Shown: positions 1-8,276 of the stretch, in pieces
Layout: every line of letters begins with the position of its first letter
Numbering within the stretch: position 1 is the first letter of the stretch
Origin: Bradyrhizobium sp. MOS002
GTDB taxonomy: Bacteria; Pseudomonadota; Alphaproteobacteria; Rhizobiales; Xanthobacteraceae
Direction of reading: 5' to 3'
Assembly: GCF_003020115.1 (NCBI RefSeq)
Contig: NZ_PYFX01000002.1
Span: forward strand, 806,001 to 870,000
DNA: 64,000 nt
The notes under the pieces: generated by a model
Seen by the model: only the letters and a program-made list of their open reading frames with translations
Told to the model about the DNA's origin: nothing
Databases searched by the model: none
Position numbers and translations under genes: made by a program

Positions 1-14
1 AGGTTCCGTTTCAC
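1..14 (-). CDS. start of an unknown gene running off the left edge
   Basis: On the minus strand a very strong ribosome binding site (AAGGAGG, positions 30 to 24) lies nine bases before a GTG at 14-12, followed by open codons to the window edge. It sits just downstream of the secreted-protein gene that ends at 35, so the two may form an operon. Only four codons are visible, so nothing can be said about function. The call rests only on the quality of the Shine-Dalgarno sequence. Confidence 0.3.
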
Positions 15-34
15 TGTGATGATCCTCCTTGACC

Positions 35-544
35 TCAGGGATTGCCGGAGCTGTCGATCGATGTTGTGCCGTTAAAGGACGTTGCGCCGTTCAAGGATGT
101 GGGGCCGGCCACCGGCACGGACGGACTGATTCCGGCTCCGCCGATTTCAGTGGCGCCCAACGGAATTCCGACGCGGCCGACCGTCCCTGTCGAGGGCAGG
201 GACGAGACCGCTGCGGTGCTGCCGGCGCAATTGGTCGATGAGCCACCGGACAGCCCGCCGCCGTCGAACAATGCTCCGGTCGATGCGGCGTTGCCGGACC
301 CGGCACAGCCCATCGTGCTTTGCGCAGGATTGATCGGGGAGATGCCGGGCGTTGTGATTTCGGTCGATCCCAGCGGGATGCCCACTGGCCGCGTGGATTG
401 CGGGTTGAGCGGCGACGTCGCAAGCATGCCGGTAGGCGGCTGCATGCCCGGCACCGTTGTTTGCGCGATGGCCGCAGCCGGGGCCAGCCACAGCATGGCG
501 GCCGCAAGCATCACACCGTTGTATGTTGAATACTGTTGTCGCAT
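35..544 (-). CDS. secreted protein with internal repeats, unknown function
   Basis: I do not recognise a family. The ATG at 544 gives about 169 residues beginning MRQQYSTYNG, with a hydrophobic stretch ending in AAAIAQ, a likely Sec signal peptide. An earlier ATG at 577 would put 11 extra charged residues in front of it. The mature part is rich in Gly, Ser, Thr and Pro. It contains two copies of a motif of the form VGIPLG(S/A)TEI followed by GISP, about 65 residues apart, with Gly/Ser-rich linker between them. Two cysteines lie in the middle. The composition suggests an extended periplasmic or surface protein. Confidence 0.6.
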   Translation of the reverse strand: MRQQYSTYNGVMLAAAMLWLAPAAAIAQTTVPGMQPPTGMLATSPLNPQSTRPVGIPLGSTEITTPGISPINPAQSTMGCAGSGNAASTGALFDGGGLSGGSSTNCAGSTAAVSSLPSTGTVGRVGIPLGATEIGGAGISPSVPVAGPTSLNGATSFNGTTSIDSSGNP

Positions 545-721
545 GGATGAAAGCTCCGGCCGACTGCGATCGAACAATAGGAAGCCGCGCGAGCGCGGGT
601 ATTTCCAGAACGCACGTCCTGCTGCTCGGCTGCACGACGGCGAGACGCTTCATGCGCCGCATTCTCTTTCGCCCGACCACTTTGGCAGGTCGCCTCGCCA
701 TCGGCCCTGAGGCAGCCTTCG

Positions 722-1063
722 CTATCTCAAGACGGCCCGCGCGTGTGCGATCTCCCGGCTGCACGTGGCGATGTCGCCGGCGCGATTGGCGGTGCGTGCG
801 CGATCGAGCGAGTCGAGCGCGTCGGTGAAATCGACGCCGTTGCCGCCAGTTGCTTCCGCGAGCGAGCGGGGCGTGGGTTGATGGCCGCGCAGCGCGCTGA
901 GGCTCTCCGGCTGCCAGCCGTGGGAGCCCGCGTCCCTTTCTATGGCCAGATCGAGCTGGGCCTGAGTCTGCGCGATGTCATCGGTGCAAGTGCCGGCATG
1001 AGCCACCATTGTTGCGTACAGCAGGGCGAAGAGGGCCAAGCTGCACTTTGCGATGGATGTCAT
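722..1063 (-). CDS. small secreted protein, unknown function
   Basis: The product is 113 residues with a clear signal peptide (about residues 1-23, ending AHAG). The mature part is helical and charged, with two cysteines (in GTCTDD and ATCSRE) that could form a disulfide. Small periplasmic proteins of this look, beginning with a Cys soon after cleavage and predicted as a helical hairpin, are common in Bradyrhizobium, but I cannot name a function. It is 177 bases upstream of, and points the same way as, the repeat-containing secreted protein at 35-544. Confidence 0.6.
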   Translation of the reverse strand: MTSIAKCSLALFALLYATMVAHAGTCTDDIAQTQAQLDLAIERDAGSHGWQPESLSALRGHQPTPRSLAEATGGNGVDFTDALDSLDRARTANRAGDIATCSREIAHARAVLR

Positions 1064-1377
1064 TGTTCGATCCTATGCTTGGATTTCAGGTGACGTCAGG
1101 AACGTTGTCGTGAATGACAGGGCGCGTCTTGATCGTCTTTCGTGTACGAACGCCGGCCGTTCACGCTTGCGAGAGGTCATGTCATGAATGTCAGCGTGCA
1201 TAACGTGAGCCCCAGAAATGCATTCCTCAGCCAGACCGCGTCCGGAGGATGGTCGAGCAGAGATTGTCGCAGCTCGCGTGTCCCGGCGTGCGAAGTGGCA
1301 AGGATAGTTGTTTGCGGAAATACGCAAGCCTGGCTCGAAACTAGTATCGCGTCATTCCAACCCGGAGTGATCCCGAC
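1064..1377. other. 314-base intergenic region between divergent genes
   Basis: This region separates the divergent secreted-protein gene (minus) and hydrolase gene (plus), so it should hold both promoters. I see no convincing palindrome, riboswitch or EcfG-type promoter: a GGAAC is present near 1098 but has no CGTT at the right distance. The short open frames in it have no recognisable product. Confidence 0.4.
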
Positions 1378-2163
1378 ATGAAACACCTCAACGCTGGCGT
1401 CGCCTTTGCCGCCGCCCTTTCGCTATTCTCGACCGTCGCCCCGGCGCGCGCGGAACCGCTAAAGAACATCGTGCTGGTGCACGGCGCTTGGGTGGATGGG
1501 TCCGGCTGGAAGCCGGTCTACGAGATCCTGACCAAGGAAGGCTTCCGCGTCACCATGGTCCAGGAGCCCGAGACCTCGTTCGCCGACGACGTCACTGCGG
1601 CCAAGCGCATTCTCGATCTGCAGGATGGCCCGACGCTTCTCGTCGGTCACAGCTACGGTGGTTCGATCATCACCGAGGCCGGCGTTCATCCCAACGTCGC
1701 CGGTCTCGTCTACGTCGCCGCACATGCGCCCGACGTTGGCGAGAACGAATCGGCACTGGGCAAGAAAACGCCGAGCGTGCTCGGGAAGACCGAAGGGGTC
1801 ATCAAGGTGACGCCCGACAAATTCACCTATCTCGATCCCGTGCAATTCCCGAAACTGTTCGCGCCGGATCTGCCGCGCGAGCGGGCCGAGTTCGTCGCGC
1901 GCTCGCAGATCCCGGCCGCGACCCAGGTCTTCAGCACGCCGCTGACGGCGGCGGCGTGGAAGACCAAGCCGAGCTGGGGCATCGTCGCCGGCAACGACCA
2001 GATCATCAGCCCGGATCTAGAGCGCTGGTACTACGAGCGCGCCAAGAGCCAGACCACCGTGATCCCCGGCGCCAGCCATTCGGTCTACGAGTCGCGTCCG
2101 AAGGAAGTGGCGGCGGTCATCACCCGCGCGGCGCGCAGCATTCAGTCGCCGGTCACACGCTGA
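1378..2163 (+). CDS. periplasmic alpha/beta-fold hydrolase
   Basis: The product is 261 residues. Residues 1-25 form a signal peptide ending in ARA, so the enzyme is probably exported. After it come the oxyanion-hole motif LVHGAW, the nucleophile elbow GHSYGG with Ser at about 92, and a C-terminal GASHSVYE containing the likely catalytic His. This is the layout of the esterase/lactonase-like alpha/beta hydrolases of about 230 residues, here with an added leader. The substrate is unknown. It lies upstream of the malonate decarboxylase operon in the same direction, separated by a perfect hairpin. It might release a substrate such as a malonate ester, but that is speculation. Confidence 0.85.
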   Translation: MKHLNAGVAFAAALSLFSTVAPARAEPLKNIVLVHGAWVDGSGWKPVYEILTKEGFRVTMVQEPETSFADDVTAAKRILDLQDGPTLLVGHSYGGSIITEAGVHPNVAGLVYVAAHAPDVGENESALGKKTPSVLGKTEGVIKVTPDKFTYLDPVQFPKLFAPDLPRERAEFVARSQIPAATQVFSTPLTAAAWKTKPSWGIVAGNDQIISPDLERWYYERAKSQTTVIPGASHSVYESRPKEVAAVITRAARSIQSPVTR

Positions 2164-2207
2164 CCGTGCTTTTGCCGGTCCTGACGCACGATCGGCAGAA
2201 GGAAGGA

Positions 2208-2233
2208 CGGCGGGAGTGACAGCACTCCCGCCG
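2208..2233 (+). terminator. perfect 11-bp hairpin between hydrolase and MBL gene
   Basis: CGGCGGGAGTG (2208-2218) pairs perfectly with CACTCCCGCCG (2223-2233) across a four-base ACAG loop. No U-run follows, so it is not a standard intrinsic terminator. It could terminate weakly, protect the upstream transcript end, or separate expression of the hydrolase from the mdc operon. Confidence 0.55.
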
Positions 2234-2261
2234 CCCTGAATGCCCCGTCCGGAGAATTCGA

Positions 2262-3128
2262 ATGAAAATGATCGAGACGACCGGCTCCGCCCTGAATTGG
2301 AAAGTGACGACGGTGAAGCGGGCGGGACTGAGCCGCGACTTGCCGTCCGGAAATCCGGATCTGATGTGGGTCGCGAATTCGTCGACGCTGATCTACGGCG
2401 AGCGGGATGCGGTTCTCGTCGACACGTTCCTCACCGCCGGGCACTCGAAAACGTTGCTGGACTGGGTCGTTTCGTGCGAGCGGAATCTGACCACGATCTA
2501 TGTCACGCACGGGCACGGAGATCACTTCTTCGGCCTGGCGCCGCTGCTCGATCGCTTTCCGCATGCAAAAGCCGTTGCTGTTCCCGAGGTCGTCGACGAG
2601 ATGAAGGCGCAGCTCTCGCCGGGATCGCTCGACGGCTTCTGGCGCAAGCGCTTTCCGGGCGAGATCGCAGAGCGCCTGGTGGCGGCGGCTCCCCTCGAAG
2701 GCGAGCTCACGCTCGAGGGGCACAAGCTCGTCGTGGTCGACATGGGACGAACCGATACGGCGCGCTCCACCGCCCTTCATGTCCCCTCTCTCGACCTGAT
2801 TGTCGCCGGCGACACCGTGTACAACGGCATTCATCCCTATCTGGCCGAAACCGATACGCAGAGCCGGCTGGAATGGATCGCCGCGCTCGGCCGGCTCGAG
2901 GCCTTGAATCCGCGCTTCGTGGTGGCCGGACACAAGAAGCCGGGCGATGACGACGCTCCGCGCGACATCGCAGAGACCCGCCAATACCTGCTCGATTTCA
3001 ACCGACTCGATAAGGCGACGACATCGCCACGCGAGCTTTACGAGGCGATGCTCGAGCTCCATCCCGACCGTGCCAATCCGGGATCGCTCTGGAGTGGAGC
3101 CAACGCCGCAAAGGAGCAGAGGTCATGA
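2262..3128 (+). CDS. MBL-fold metallohydrolase, first gene of the mdc operon
   Basis: This is a metallo-beta-lactamase-fold enzyme of 288 residues. The metal-binding motif HGHGDH is at about residues 83-88, a GDTVYNGIHPY segment supplies the second-shell Asp region, and AGHKKP near residue 227 supplies a late His. Proteins of this type are hydrolases of thioesters, lactones or related bonds, and the substrate cannot be read from sequence. Its stop codon overlaps the ATG of mdcA (ATGA at 3125-3128), so it is translationally coupled to malonate decarboxylase. A coupled MBL protein is not part of the mdc operons I know. It might hydrolyse a malonyl thioester or a malonate precursor. Confidence 0.85.
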   Translation: MKMIETTGSALNWKVTTVKRAGLSRDLPSGNPDLMWVANSSTLIYGERDAVLVDTFLTAGHSKTLLDWVVSCERNLTTIYVTHGHGDHFFGLAPLLDRFPHAKAVAVPEVVDEMKAQLSPGSLDGFWRKRFPGEIAERLVAAAPLEGELTLEGHKLVVVDMGRTDTARSTALHVPSLDLIVAGDTVYNGIHPYLAETDTQSRLEWIAALGRLEALNPRFVVAGHKKPGDDDAPRDIAETRQYLLDFNRLDKATTSPRELYEAMLELHPDRANPGSLWSGANAAKEQRS

Positions 3129-4771
3129 CGAGCTGGCAGAACAATCGAGCCGCGCGCGATGCGCGCATTGCGGCGGGAGCTGGCCTTGCCCGCGGCAAGG
3201 TCGTTGAGGCACACGACGTCACGCGCCTGCTGGAGGCCGTGGTCCGGCCGGGTGACCGGGTTTGCCTGGAGGGCGATAACCAGAAGCAGGCGGATCTCTT
3301 GAGCAGCGCGCTGCTGGCGGTCGATCTGTCCAAGGTCAACGATCTGCACATGGTGCAGTCGGGTGTCGTTTTGCCAGAGCATCTAGACCTTTTCGACCGC
3401 GGAGTCGCGAAGCGACTCGACTATGCTTATTCAGGGCCGCAATCGGCGCGCATCGCGCGCATGCTGTTCGGCGGCAAGATCGAGCTGGGCGCTGTTCATA
3501 CCTATCTCGAACTGTTTGCCCGCTACTTCATCGACCTCACGCCGCACGTCGCGCTGATCGCCGCCGTCAGCGCCGACCGCGAGGGAAATCTCTACACCGG
3601 CCCGAACACCGAGGACACTCCGACCGTGGTCGAGGCGACGGCGTTCAAGGACGGCGTCGTGATCGCGCAGGTCAACGAGATCGTCGACACCGTTCCGCGG
3701 GTCGACATCCCGGCGGATCGGGTCCATTTCATCGTCAAGGCCGACAAGCCGTTCTTCGTCGAGCCGCTGTTCACGCGCGATCCGGCCGCGATCACGGAAG
3801 GCCAGATCCTGACCGCGATGCTCGCGATCAAGGGTGTCTATGCGCCCTATCGCGTGCAGCGGCTCAATCACGGCATCGGCTTCAGCACGGCTGCGATCGA
3901 GCTCCTGCTGCCGACATTCGGCGAGAGGCTTGGACTGAAGGGCACGATCGCGACCCACTTCGCGTTGAATCCCCATCCCGCGCTTATTCCCGCGATCGAG
4001 TCCGGCTGGGTGCGGCAGATCCACTCGTTCGGGTCGGAGGTCGGCATGGACGACTACATCCGCGCCAGATCCGACATCTACTTCACCGGTCCCGACGGCT
4101 CGTTGCGCTCCAACCGCGCCTTCTGTCAGACCGCCGGCCTCTATGCCTGCGACATGTTCATCGGCTCCACGTTGCAGATCGATCTGCAAGGAAATTCGTC
4201 GACCGTCACCACCTCGCGCATCGCAGGCTTCGGCGGCGCTCCGAACATGGGGGCGGATGCCCGCGGGCGGCGCCATCCGAGCGAGCCCTGGCTGAAGGCC
4301 GGAGCGGAGGCCGATCCCGACGGCTCGGCACTGATGCGCCGCGGCCGCAAGCTGGTGGTGCAGATCGGCGAGACGTTCGGCGACAAGAACGTGCCGCTGT
4401 TCGTCGAGAAGCTCGATGCGATCGAGCTCGCCGAAAAGCTGAAGCTCGATCTCGCGCCGGTCATGATCTACGGCGACGACGTCACGCACATCGTCACCGA
4501 AGAGGGCGTGGCAAACCTGTTGCTGTGCCGCACCGCTCAGGAGCGCGAACAGGCCATCCGCGGCGTTGCCGGCTACACCGACGTCGGCCGTCGGCGGGAC
4601 CACGGCATGGTCTCGCGCTTGCGCGAGCGCGGCGTGATCCGCAGGCCGGAAGATCTCGGCATCAATCCGCTCGATGCGGATCGCAGCCTGCTGGCGGCGC
4701 GCTCGATCAAGGATCTCGTGCACTGGTCGGGCGGACTCTACGCGCCGCCGTCAAAATTCAGGAACTGGTGA
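3125..4771 (+). CDS. mdcA: malonate decarboxylase alpha subunit (acetyl-S-ACP:malonate ACP transferase)
   Basis: MdcA exchanges acetate for malonate on the acyl carrier protein MdcC, forming malonyl-S-ACP and releasing acetate, in the cytoplasmic biotin-independent malonate decarboxylase complex. The product is 548 residues, the normal length for the family. It carries the family-typical SRIAGFGGAPNMGADARGR stretch (about residues 362-380) and a GDDVTHIVTEEGVANLLLCR segment near the C-terminus, as in related CoA-transferase-like subunits. It starts inside the stop codon of the MBL gene and is followed ten bases later by mdcC. The run of accessory genes downstream makes the identification firm. 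Confidence 0.96.
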   Translation: MTSWQNNRAARDARIAAGAGLARGKVVEAHDVTRLLEAVVRPGDRVCLEGDNQKQADLLSSALLAVDLSKVNDLHMVQSGVVLPEHLDLFDRGVAKRLDYAYSGPQSARIARMLFGGKIELGAVHTYLELFARYFIDLTPHVALIAAVSADREGNLYTGPNTEDTPTVVEATAFKDGVVIAQVNEIVDTVPRVDIPADRVHFIVKADKPFFVEPLFTRDPAAITEGQILTAMLAIKGVYAPYRVQRLNHGIGFSTAAIELLLPTFGERLGLKGTIATHFALNPHPALIPAIESGWVRQIHSFGSEVGMDDYIRARSDIYFTGPDGSLRSNRAFCQTAGLYACDMFIGSTLQIDLQGNSSTVTTSRIAGFGGAPNMGADARGRRHPSEPWLKAGAEADPDGSALMRRGRKLVVQIGETFGDKNVPLFVEKLDAIELAEKLKLDLAPVMIYGDDVTHIVTEEGVANLLLCRTAQEREQAIRGVAGYTDVGRRRDHGMVSRLRERGVIRRPEDLGINPLDADRSLLAARSIKDLVHWSGGLYAPPSKFRNW

Positions 4772-4781
4772 GGGACAGACC

Positions 4782-5099
4782 ATGGAAGATCTCAACTTTC
4801 AACACCAGGTTCGCGCGCGAGCCGGCGGCACCAGGCAAAGTGCGATTGTCGGCGTGGTCGCGTCCGGAAATCTGGAAGTGCTGGTCGAGCGAAGCTTGCC
4901 GGACGCGGAATGCGCCGTGGACATCAAGACTGCGGCCGTGGGCTTCGGAGCAGTCTGGAGCGCGGTGATCGGCGATTTCGTCGAGCGCTATTCGCCGGGT
5001 GGGCTGAAGTTCTCGATCAATGACGGCGGCGCGCGTCCGGATACGGTGTCGCTGCGGCTGGCGCAGGCGGTGCGATTGATCGCGGAGGCCGGCCAATGA
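4782..5099 (+). CDS. mdcC: malonate decarboxylase acyl carrier protein (delta subunit)
   Basis: The product is 105 residues. This small carrier holds the 2'-(5''-triphosphoribosyl)-3'-dephospho-CoA-derived prosthetic group on which malonate is decarboxylated. The segment VGVVASGNLEVLVER matches the family attachment region, and Ser28 is the expected modified serine (inferred by comparison with the known Ser25 of the Klebsiella protein). I chose the ATG at 4782, which follows the mdcA stop and a GGTGAGGGAC Shine-Dalgarno-like stretch. The longer reading frame starting upstream would run into mdcA. The stop overlaps the mdcD start (ATGA). Confidence 0.95.
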   Translation: MEDLNFQHQVRARAGGTRQSAIVGVVASGNLEVLVERSLPDAECAVDIKTAAVGFGAVWSAVIGDFVERYSPGGLKFSINDGGARPDTVSLRLAQAVRLIAEAGQ

Positions 5100-6034
5100 C
5101 CGCTCCGCTCAAGGACATCACCCCGGCCGAACGGGCCCGCAGCACCAGCTTCTACGAGGCGTCGGCTCGCACGCGGCTGGAGCTGCTGCTCGATGCCGGC
5201 AGCTTCGTCGAATTCATCGGGCCGGAGCAGCGCGAGGTCAGCCCGCATCTGAAGATATTCGATCTTCCCGAGCAGTTCGACGACGGCATCGTCGTCGGTC
5301 ACGGTCGCCTTGACGGTTCGCCGGTGTTCGTCGCCGCGCAGGAAGGCCGCTTCATGGGCGGCGCGTTTGGCGAGGTGCACGGCGCCAAGCTGACCGGGCT
5401 GCTCCGCGCCGCGCGCCGGATCAGCTCGATCCCCGTTCTGATCCTGTTTGATACCGGCGGGGTCCGGTTGCAGGAGGCCAATGCCGGCGAGCTGGCCATC
5501 GCCGAGATCATGCGCGCCGTGATGGAAGCGCGCAGTGCCGGCGCGAAGGTCATCGGTCTGATCGGCGGCAGGTCCGGATGCTATGGCGGCGGCGGCCTGA
5601 TCGCAGGCTGTTGCTCCGCTCTCATTGTTTCGGAGCCGGGGCGCATCGCGGTGTCGGGCCCCGAAGTGATCGAGACCAATCGCGGCATCGAGGAGTTCGA
5701 TTCCCGCGATCGCGCTTTGGTTTGGCGGACCATGGGAGGCAAGCATCGCCGCCTGCTCGGCGCCGCCGATGTCTTCGCCGACGACAACGTGCAGGATTTT
5801 CGCGAGGCCGCGCTGGAGCTGCTCGGCCTGCTCGGACCTTTCGGTCTCGACAGGCTGAAGGCCGAGCAGCGGCGGCTTGCCGACCGGCTGCGCAGCTTCG
5901 GCGACTGCGGCGATGCCGTGGACATCTGGACGGCGGAAGGCATTGCGCATGCCGAAGCCGTTCCAGAGCTGCCGGCCGATCAGTTCATTGCCCTTGCCAA
6001 CCGGATCGGGAGGACCAGCCGTGACGCTCGATAA
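5096..6034 (+). CDS. mdcD: malonate decarboxylase beta subunit
   Basis: MdcD and MdcE together form the malonyl-S-ACP decarboxylase, which releases CO2 and leaves acetyl-S-ACP. The product is 312 residues with a carboxyltransferase (crotonase-like) fold. Visible landmarks are GRFMGGAFGEVHGAK (about residues 83-97), FDTGGVRLQEANAGE and the glycine-rich GRSGCYGGGG region, all typical of the family. It overlaps mdcC by four bases and mdcE by 14 bases, so the decarboxylase subunits are likely made in fixed ratio. Confidence 0.95.
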   Translation: MTAPLKDITPAERARSTSFYEASARTRLELLLDAGSFVEFIGPEQREVSPHLKIFDLPEQFDDGIVVGHGRLDGSPVFVAAQEGRFMGGAFGEVHGAKLTGLLRAARRISSIPVLILFDTGGVRLQEANAGELAIAEIMRAVMEARSAGAKVIGLIGGRSGCYGGGGLIAGCCSALIVSEPGRIAVSGPEVIETNRGIEEFDSRDRALVWRTMGGKHRRLLGAADVFADDNVQDFREAALELLGLLGPFGLDRLKAEQRRLADRLRSFGDCGDAVDIWTAEGIAHAEAVPELPADQFIALANRIGRTSRDAR

Positions 6035-6743
6035 TATCCTCGCTTCGCTCTTTCCCGACGGCCATGAGGTGAGGAACGACAAGGGCGTCATCCTCGGCTC
6101 GGCGACGCTGCGGTCCGGCGGCCGGATGCTCGTGCTTGGTGTTGCGGACCGGACGGCGCTAGGCGTCGACGAAGCGATCAGGCTGTCGGGCCACGTCCTG
6201 GAGTCGATTGACCGGGACTCCGGGCCGATCCTGGTGCTCGTCGACAGCGACAGCCAGCGCATGAGCAAGCGGGACGAGATGCTCGGGTTGAACGAATTCC
6301 TCGCGCATCTGGCGAAGGTGCTGATCCATGCGGACATGAATGGCCGCCCGACCATCGGCCTTCTGTATGGTCACTCGGCTGCGGGCGCCCTGCTTGCGAC
6401 GGGTCTTGCGACGCGTGTGCTGGTCGGATTGCCCGGGGCCGATCCCGCGGTGATGGACCTGCCGTCGATGGCAAAGGTCACCAAGCTGTCGATGGAGGCC
6501 CTGCAGGAAAAGGCGAAGTCGACGCCGGTGTTCGCACCGGGCCTGTCCAATCTCGCACAGATGGGCGCCGTTCACATGACGTGGAGCAATGCCACGTCGC
6601 TTGCCGACCCGTTGGAGGCGCTGCTGGCCGGTTTGCCGGCCGTGCAGGACCGGCGGGATGCGCTCGGCAAGGAGCGTGGCGGCCGGCTGAAGGCCACTGA
6701 GATTGCGGAGCGCGTTCATGACCTCGCCCTGCAAGCACGGTGA
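6021..6743 (+). CDS. mdcE: malonate decarboxylase gamma subunit
   Basis: This is the partner of MdcD in decarboxylating malonyl-S-ACP. I chose the GTG at 6021 (VTLDNILASLFPDGHEV), which has GGGAGGA just upstream and overlaps the end of mdcD. An in-frame ATG at 5877 lies deep inside mdcD and is unlikely. The product is about 240 residues and shows the expected GLLYGHSAAGALLATG and VHMTWSNATSLADPLEALL segments. The C-terminus overlaps the start of mdcG by 26 bases. Confidence 0.93.
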   Translation: MTLDNILASLFPDGHEVRNDKGVILGSATLRSGGRMLVLGVADRTALGVDEAIRLSGHVLESIDRDSGPILVLVDSDSQRMSKRDEMLGLNEFLAHLAKVLIHADMNGRPTIGLLYGHSAAGALLATGLATRVLVGLPGADPAVMDLPSMAKVTKLSMEALQEKAKSTPVFAPGLSNLAQMGAVHMTWSNATSLADPLEALLAGLPAVQDRRDALGKERGGRLKATEIAERVHDLALQAR

Positions 6744-7398
6744 GCGTCCACCGGGTCGTCATGACCTGGTCTTCGTCAGCCCCGAAGGCTGGCGCGCAAT
6801 GCTGGACGCGCGCGACGATCTCGCAGCCGATTCCCTTCTCGCGCGCTGGCCAAAAAAGCGATGGCCGACAATCAGGCGGCGCGCTTTGCCATGCGAGGCA
6901 ACCGGCCTCGCGCTGGGCCTGCCCTTGCCACCCTCTGCCGGCAAGAAACGGGTCTCCTTCGTGGTCGATATCGACCACGTCATCTCGGTTGCGAGGCCGC
7001 CGTCGCTGCGGCAGGCGCGGGCCTACGCGCCGCGCAACTGGTGGCCGACGCTCGACCGGCTCGATGGGCTGGCGCTTCGCCATTCGGTGGACGCGCGCGT
7101 CTTCGGCAGCCTGGCCTGGCAGGCGCTGACCGGGCTCGACTACCTCACCGGCCGTTCCGACCTCGATGTCCTGTTCGAGTTTCGCCGCGAAACCGACATC
7201 GATCGCTTCGTCGCCGATGTTGCCGCAATCGAGACTGACGCGCCGATGCGGCTCGATGGCGAGTTGATGGGCGCCGACGGCGCTGCGGTGAACTGGCGCG
7301 AATTCCACGGCGGCGCGAGCGAGCTTCTGGTCAAGAGCCTCGAACGCGTGGTCCTGCTCGGCAGGCCTCAATTCATGTCGGGAGCTATGGGATCATGA
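6718..7398 (+). CDS. mdcG: malonate decarboxylase holo-ACP synthase (phosphoribosyl-dephospho-CoA transferase)
   Basis: MdcG attaches the phosphoribosyl-dephospho-CoA group to MdcC, using the precursor made by MdcB. The product is about 226 residues. It has the nucleotidyltransferase signature FGSLAWQALTGL followed by SDLDVLFEF, in which the two Asp residues should bind metal. I chose the ATG at 6718 (MTSPCKHGERPPGRHDLV) because the earlier ATG at 6703 adds only five residues. The stop overlaps the mdcB start. Confidence 0.92.
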   Translation: MTSPCKHGERPPGRHDLVFVSPEGWRAMLDARDDLAADSLLARWPKKRWPTIRRRALPCEATGLALGLPLPPSAGKKRVSFVVDIDHVISVARPPSLRQARAYAPRNWWPTLDRLDGLALRHSVDARVFGSLAWQALTGLDYLTGRSDLDVLFEFRRETDIDRFVADVAAIETDAPMRLDGELMGADGAAVNWREFHGGASELLVKSLERVVLLGRPQFMSGAMGS

Positions 7399-8276
7399 TC
7401 ACCACGGCCGCAAGGGGCGTGGAACGGCAGGTTCTGCGCCGAGCGCGGATCGCGCCCGATGTCCCCGCCATCGGCGCCGTCGCCGCCGATTGCCTCGTCA
7501 AGGAGCTCGAGACCTGGCCGAAGCCGGGGCTGGTGAGCCATGTCGACAACGGCAGTCACGTCGACATGGATGCGGGCACGTTTCGTCGCAGCGCTGCGGC
7601 TATCAGGCCCTATCTGCAACGAATGGCTGATGAGGGCGCGCTCGGCTGCGGCATGGGGCGGCTGCGGATCATTGGTCTTGAAGCGGAGCGGGCCATGCTG
7701 GCGGCGACTGCGGGGGTCAACACGCACCGTGGCGCAATCTTCGGGCTCGGCCTGCTGTGCGCGGCCGCCGGCGCGAGAGCTGGCGGGTTGGTCGATCCCG
7801 GGCTACCGCTTGGCGCTGTCGTGGCGCGCCTGTGGGGCGAGGCCATATTCGATGGTCCGGTGCTGCTGCATAGCCATGGCAGCGCAGCCCACCGCCGCTT
7901 TCGCGCGGGTGGTGCACGGATGGAGGCCGCAAACGGATTTCCCAGCGTCTACCGGATCGGCTTGCCGGCCTTGCGCAGCGCGACGATGATTGCGCCGGAA
8001 GATACTGAAGCAGCCCGGGTCGAGGCGTGCTTTGCGTTGATCGCATTCGTCGAAGACACCAACCTCCTGCATCGCGGTGGGCTCGACGGCCTTCGCTTTG
8101 CACATGACGCGGCGCGTCGCTTCATCGCTTCAGGCGGCGTCGGCGCGTCCGGCTGGCGTGCGCGGGCGCAGTCGATCCACGAAAGCTTCGTCGCCCGTCG
8201 CCTCAGCCCGGGTGGATCGGCCGACCTGCTTGCCATGACGCTCTTCGTCGACGCCCATGAAAGGCCTGATCCATGA
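7395..8276 (+). CDS. mdcB: triphosphoribosyl-dephospho-CoA synthase
   Basis: MdcB, a CitG family member, makes the prosthetic group precursor from ATP and dephospho-CoA. The product is 293 residues. The family motifs are clear: LETWPKPGLVSHVDNGSHVD near residues 38-57 and AGVNTHRGAIFGLGLL near residues 108-123. It starts in the stop of mdcG and ends overlapping the start of the transporter gene, so the whole cluster appears to be one transcript. CitG of citrate lyase is the main alternative name, but the context decides for malonate. Confidence 0.93.
   Translation: MITTAARGVERQVLRRARIAPDVPAIGAVAADCLVKELETWPKPGLVSHVDNGSHVDMDAGTFRRSAAAIRPYLQRMADEGALGCGMGRLRIIGLEAERAMLAATAGVNTHRGAIFGLGLLCAAAGARAGGLVDPGLPLGAVVARLWGEAIFDGPVLLHSHGSAAHRRFRAGGARMEAANGFPSVYRIGLPALRSATMIAPEDTEAARVEACFALIAFVEDTNLLHRGGLDGLRFAHDAARRFIASGGVGASGWRARAQSIHESFVARRLSPGGSADLLAMTLFVDAHERPDP

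Noticed and set aside
3431..4723. 430-codon open frame antisense to mdcA
   Set aside because: The composition is an Arg/Asp/His-rich shadow of mdcA, with no start signal.
4988..6355. 455-codon open frame antisense to mdcC, mdcD and mdcE
   Set aside because: It crosses three well-supported overlapping genes and has no domain.
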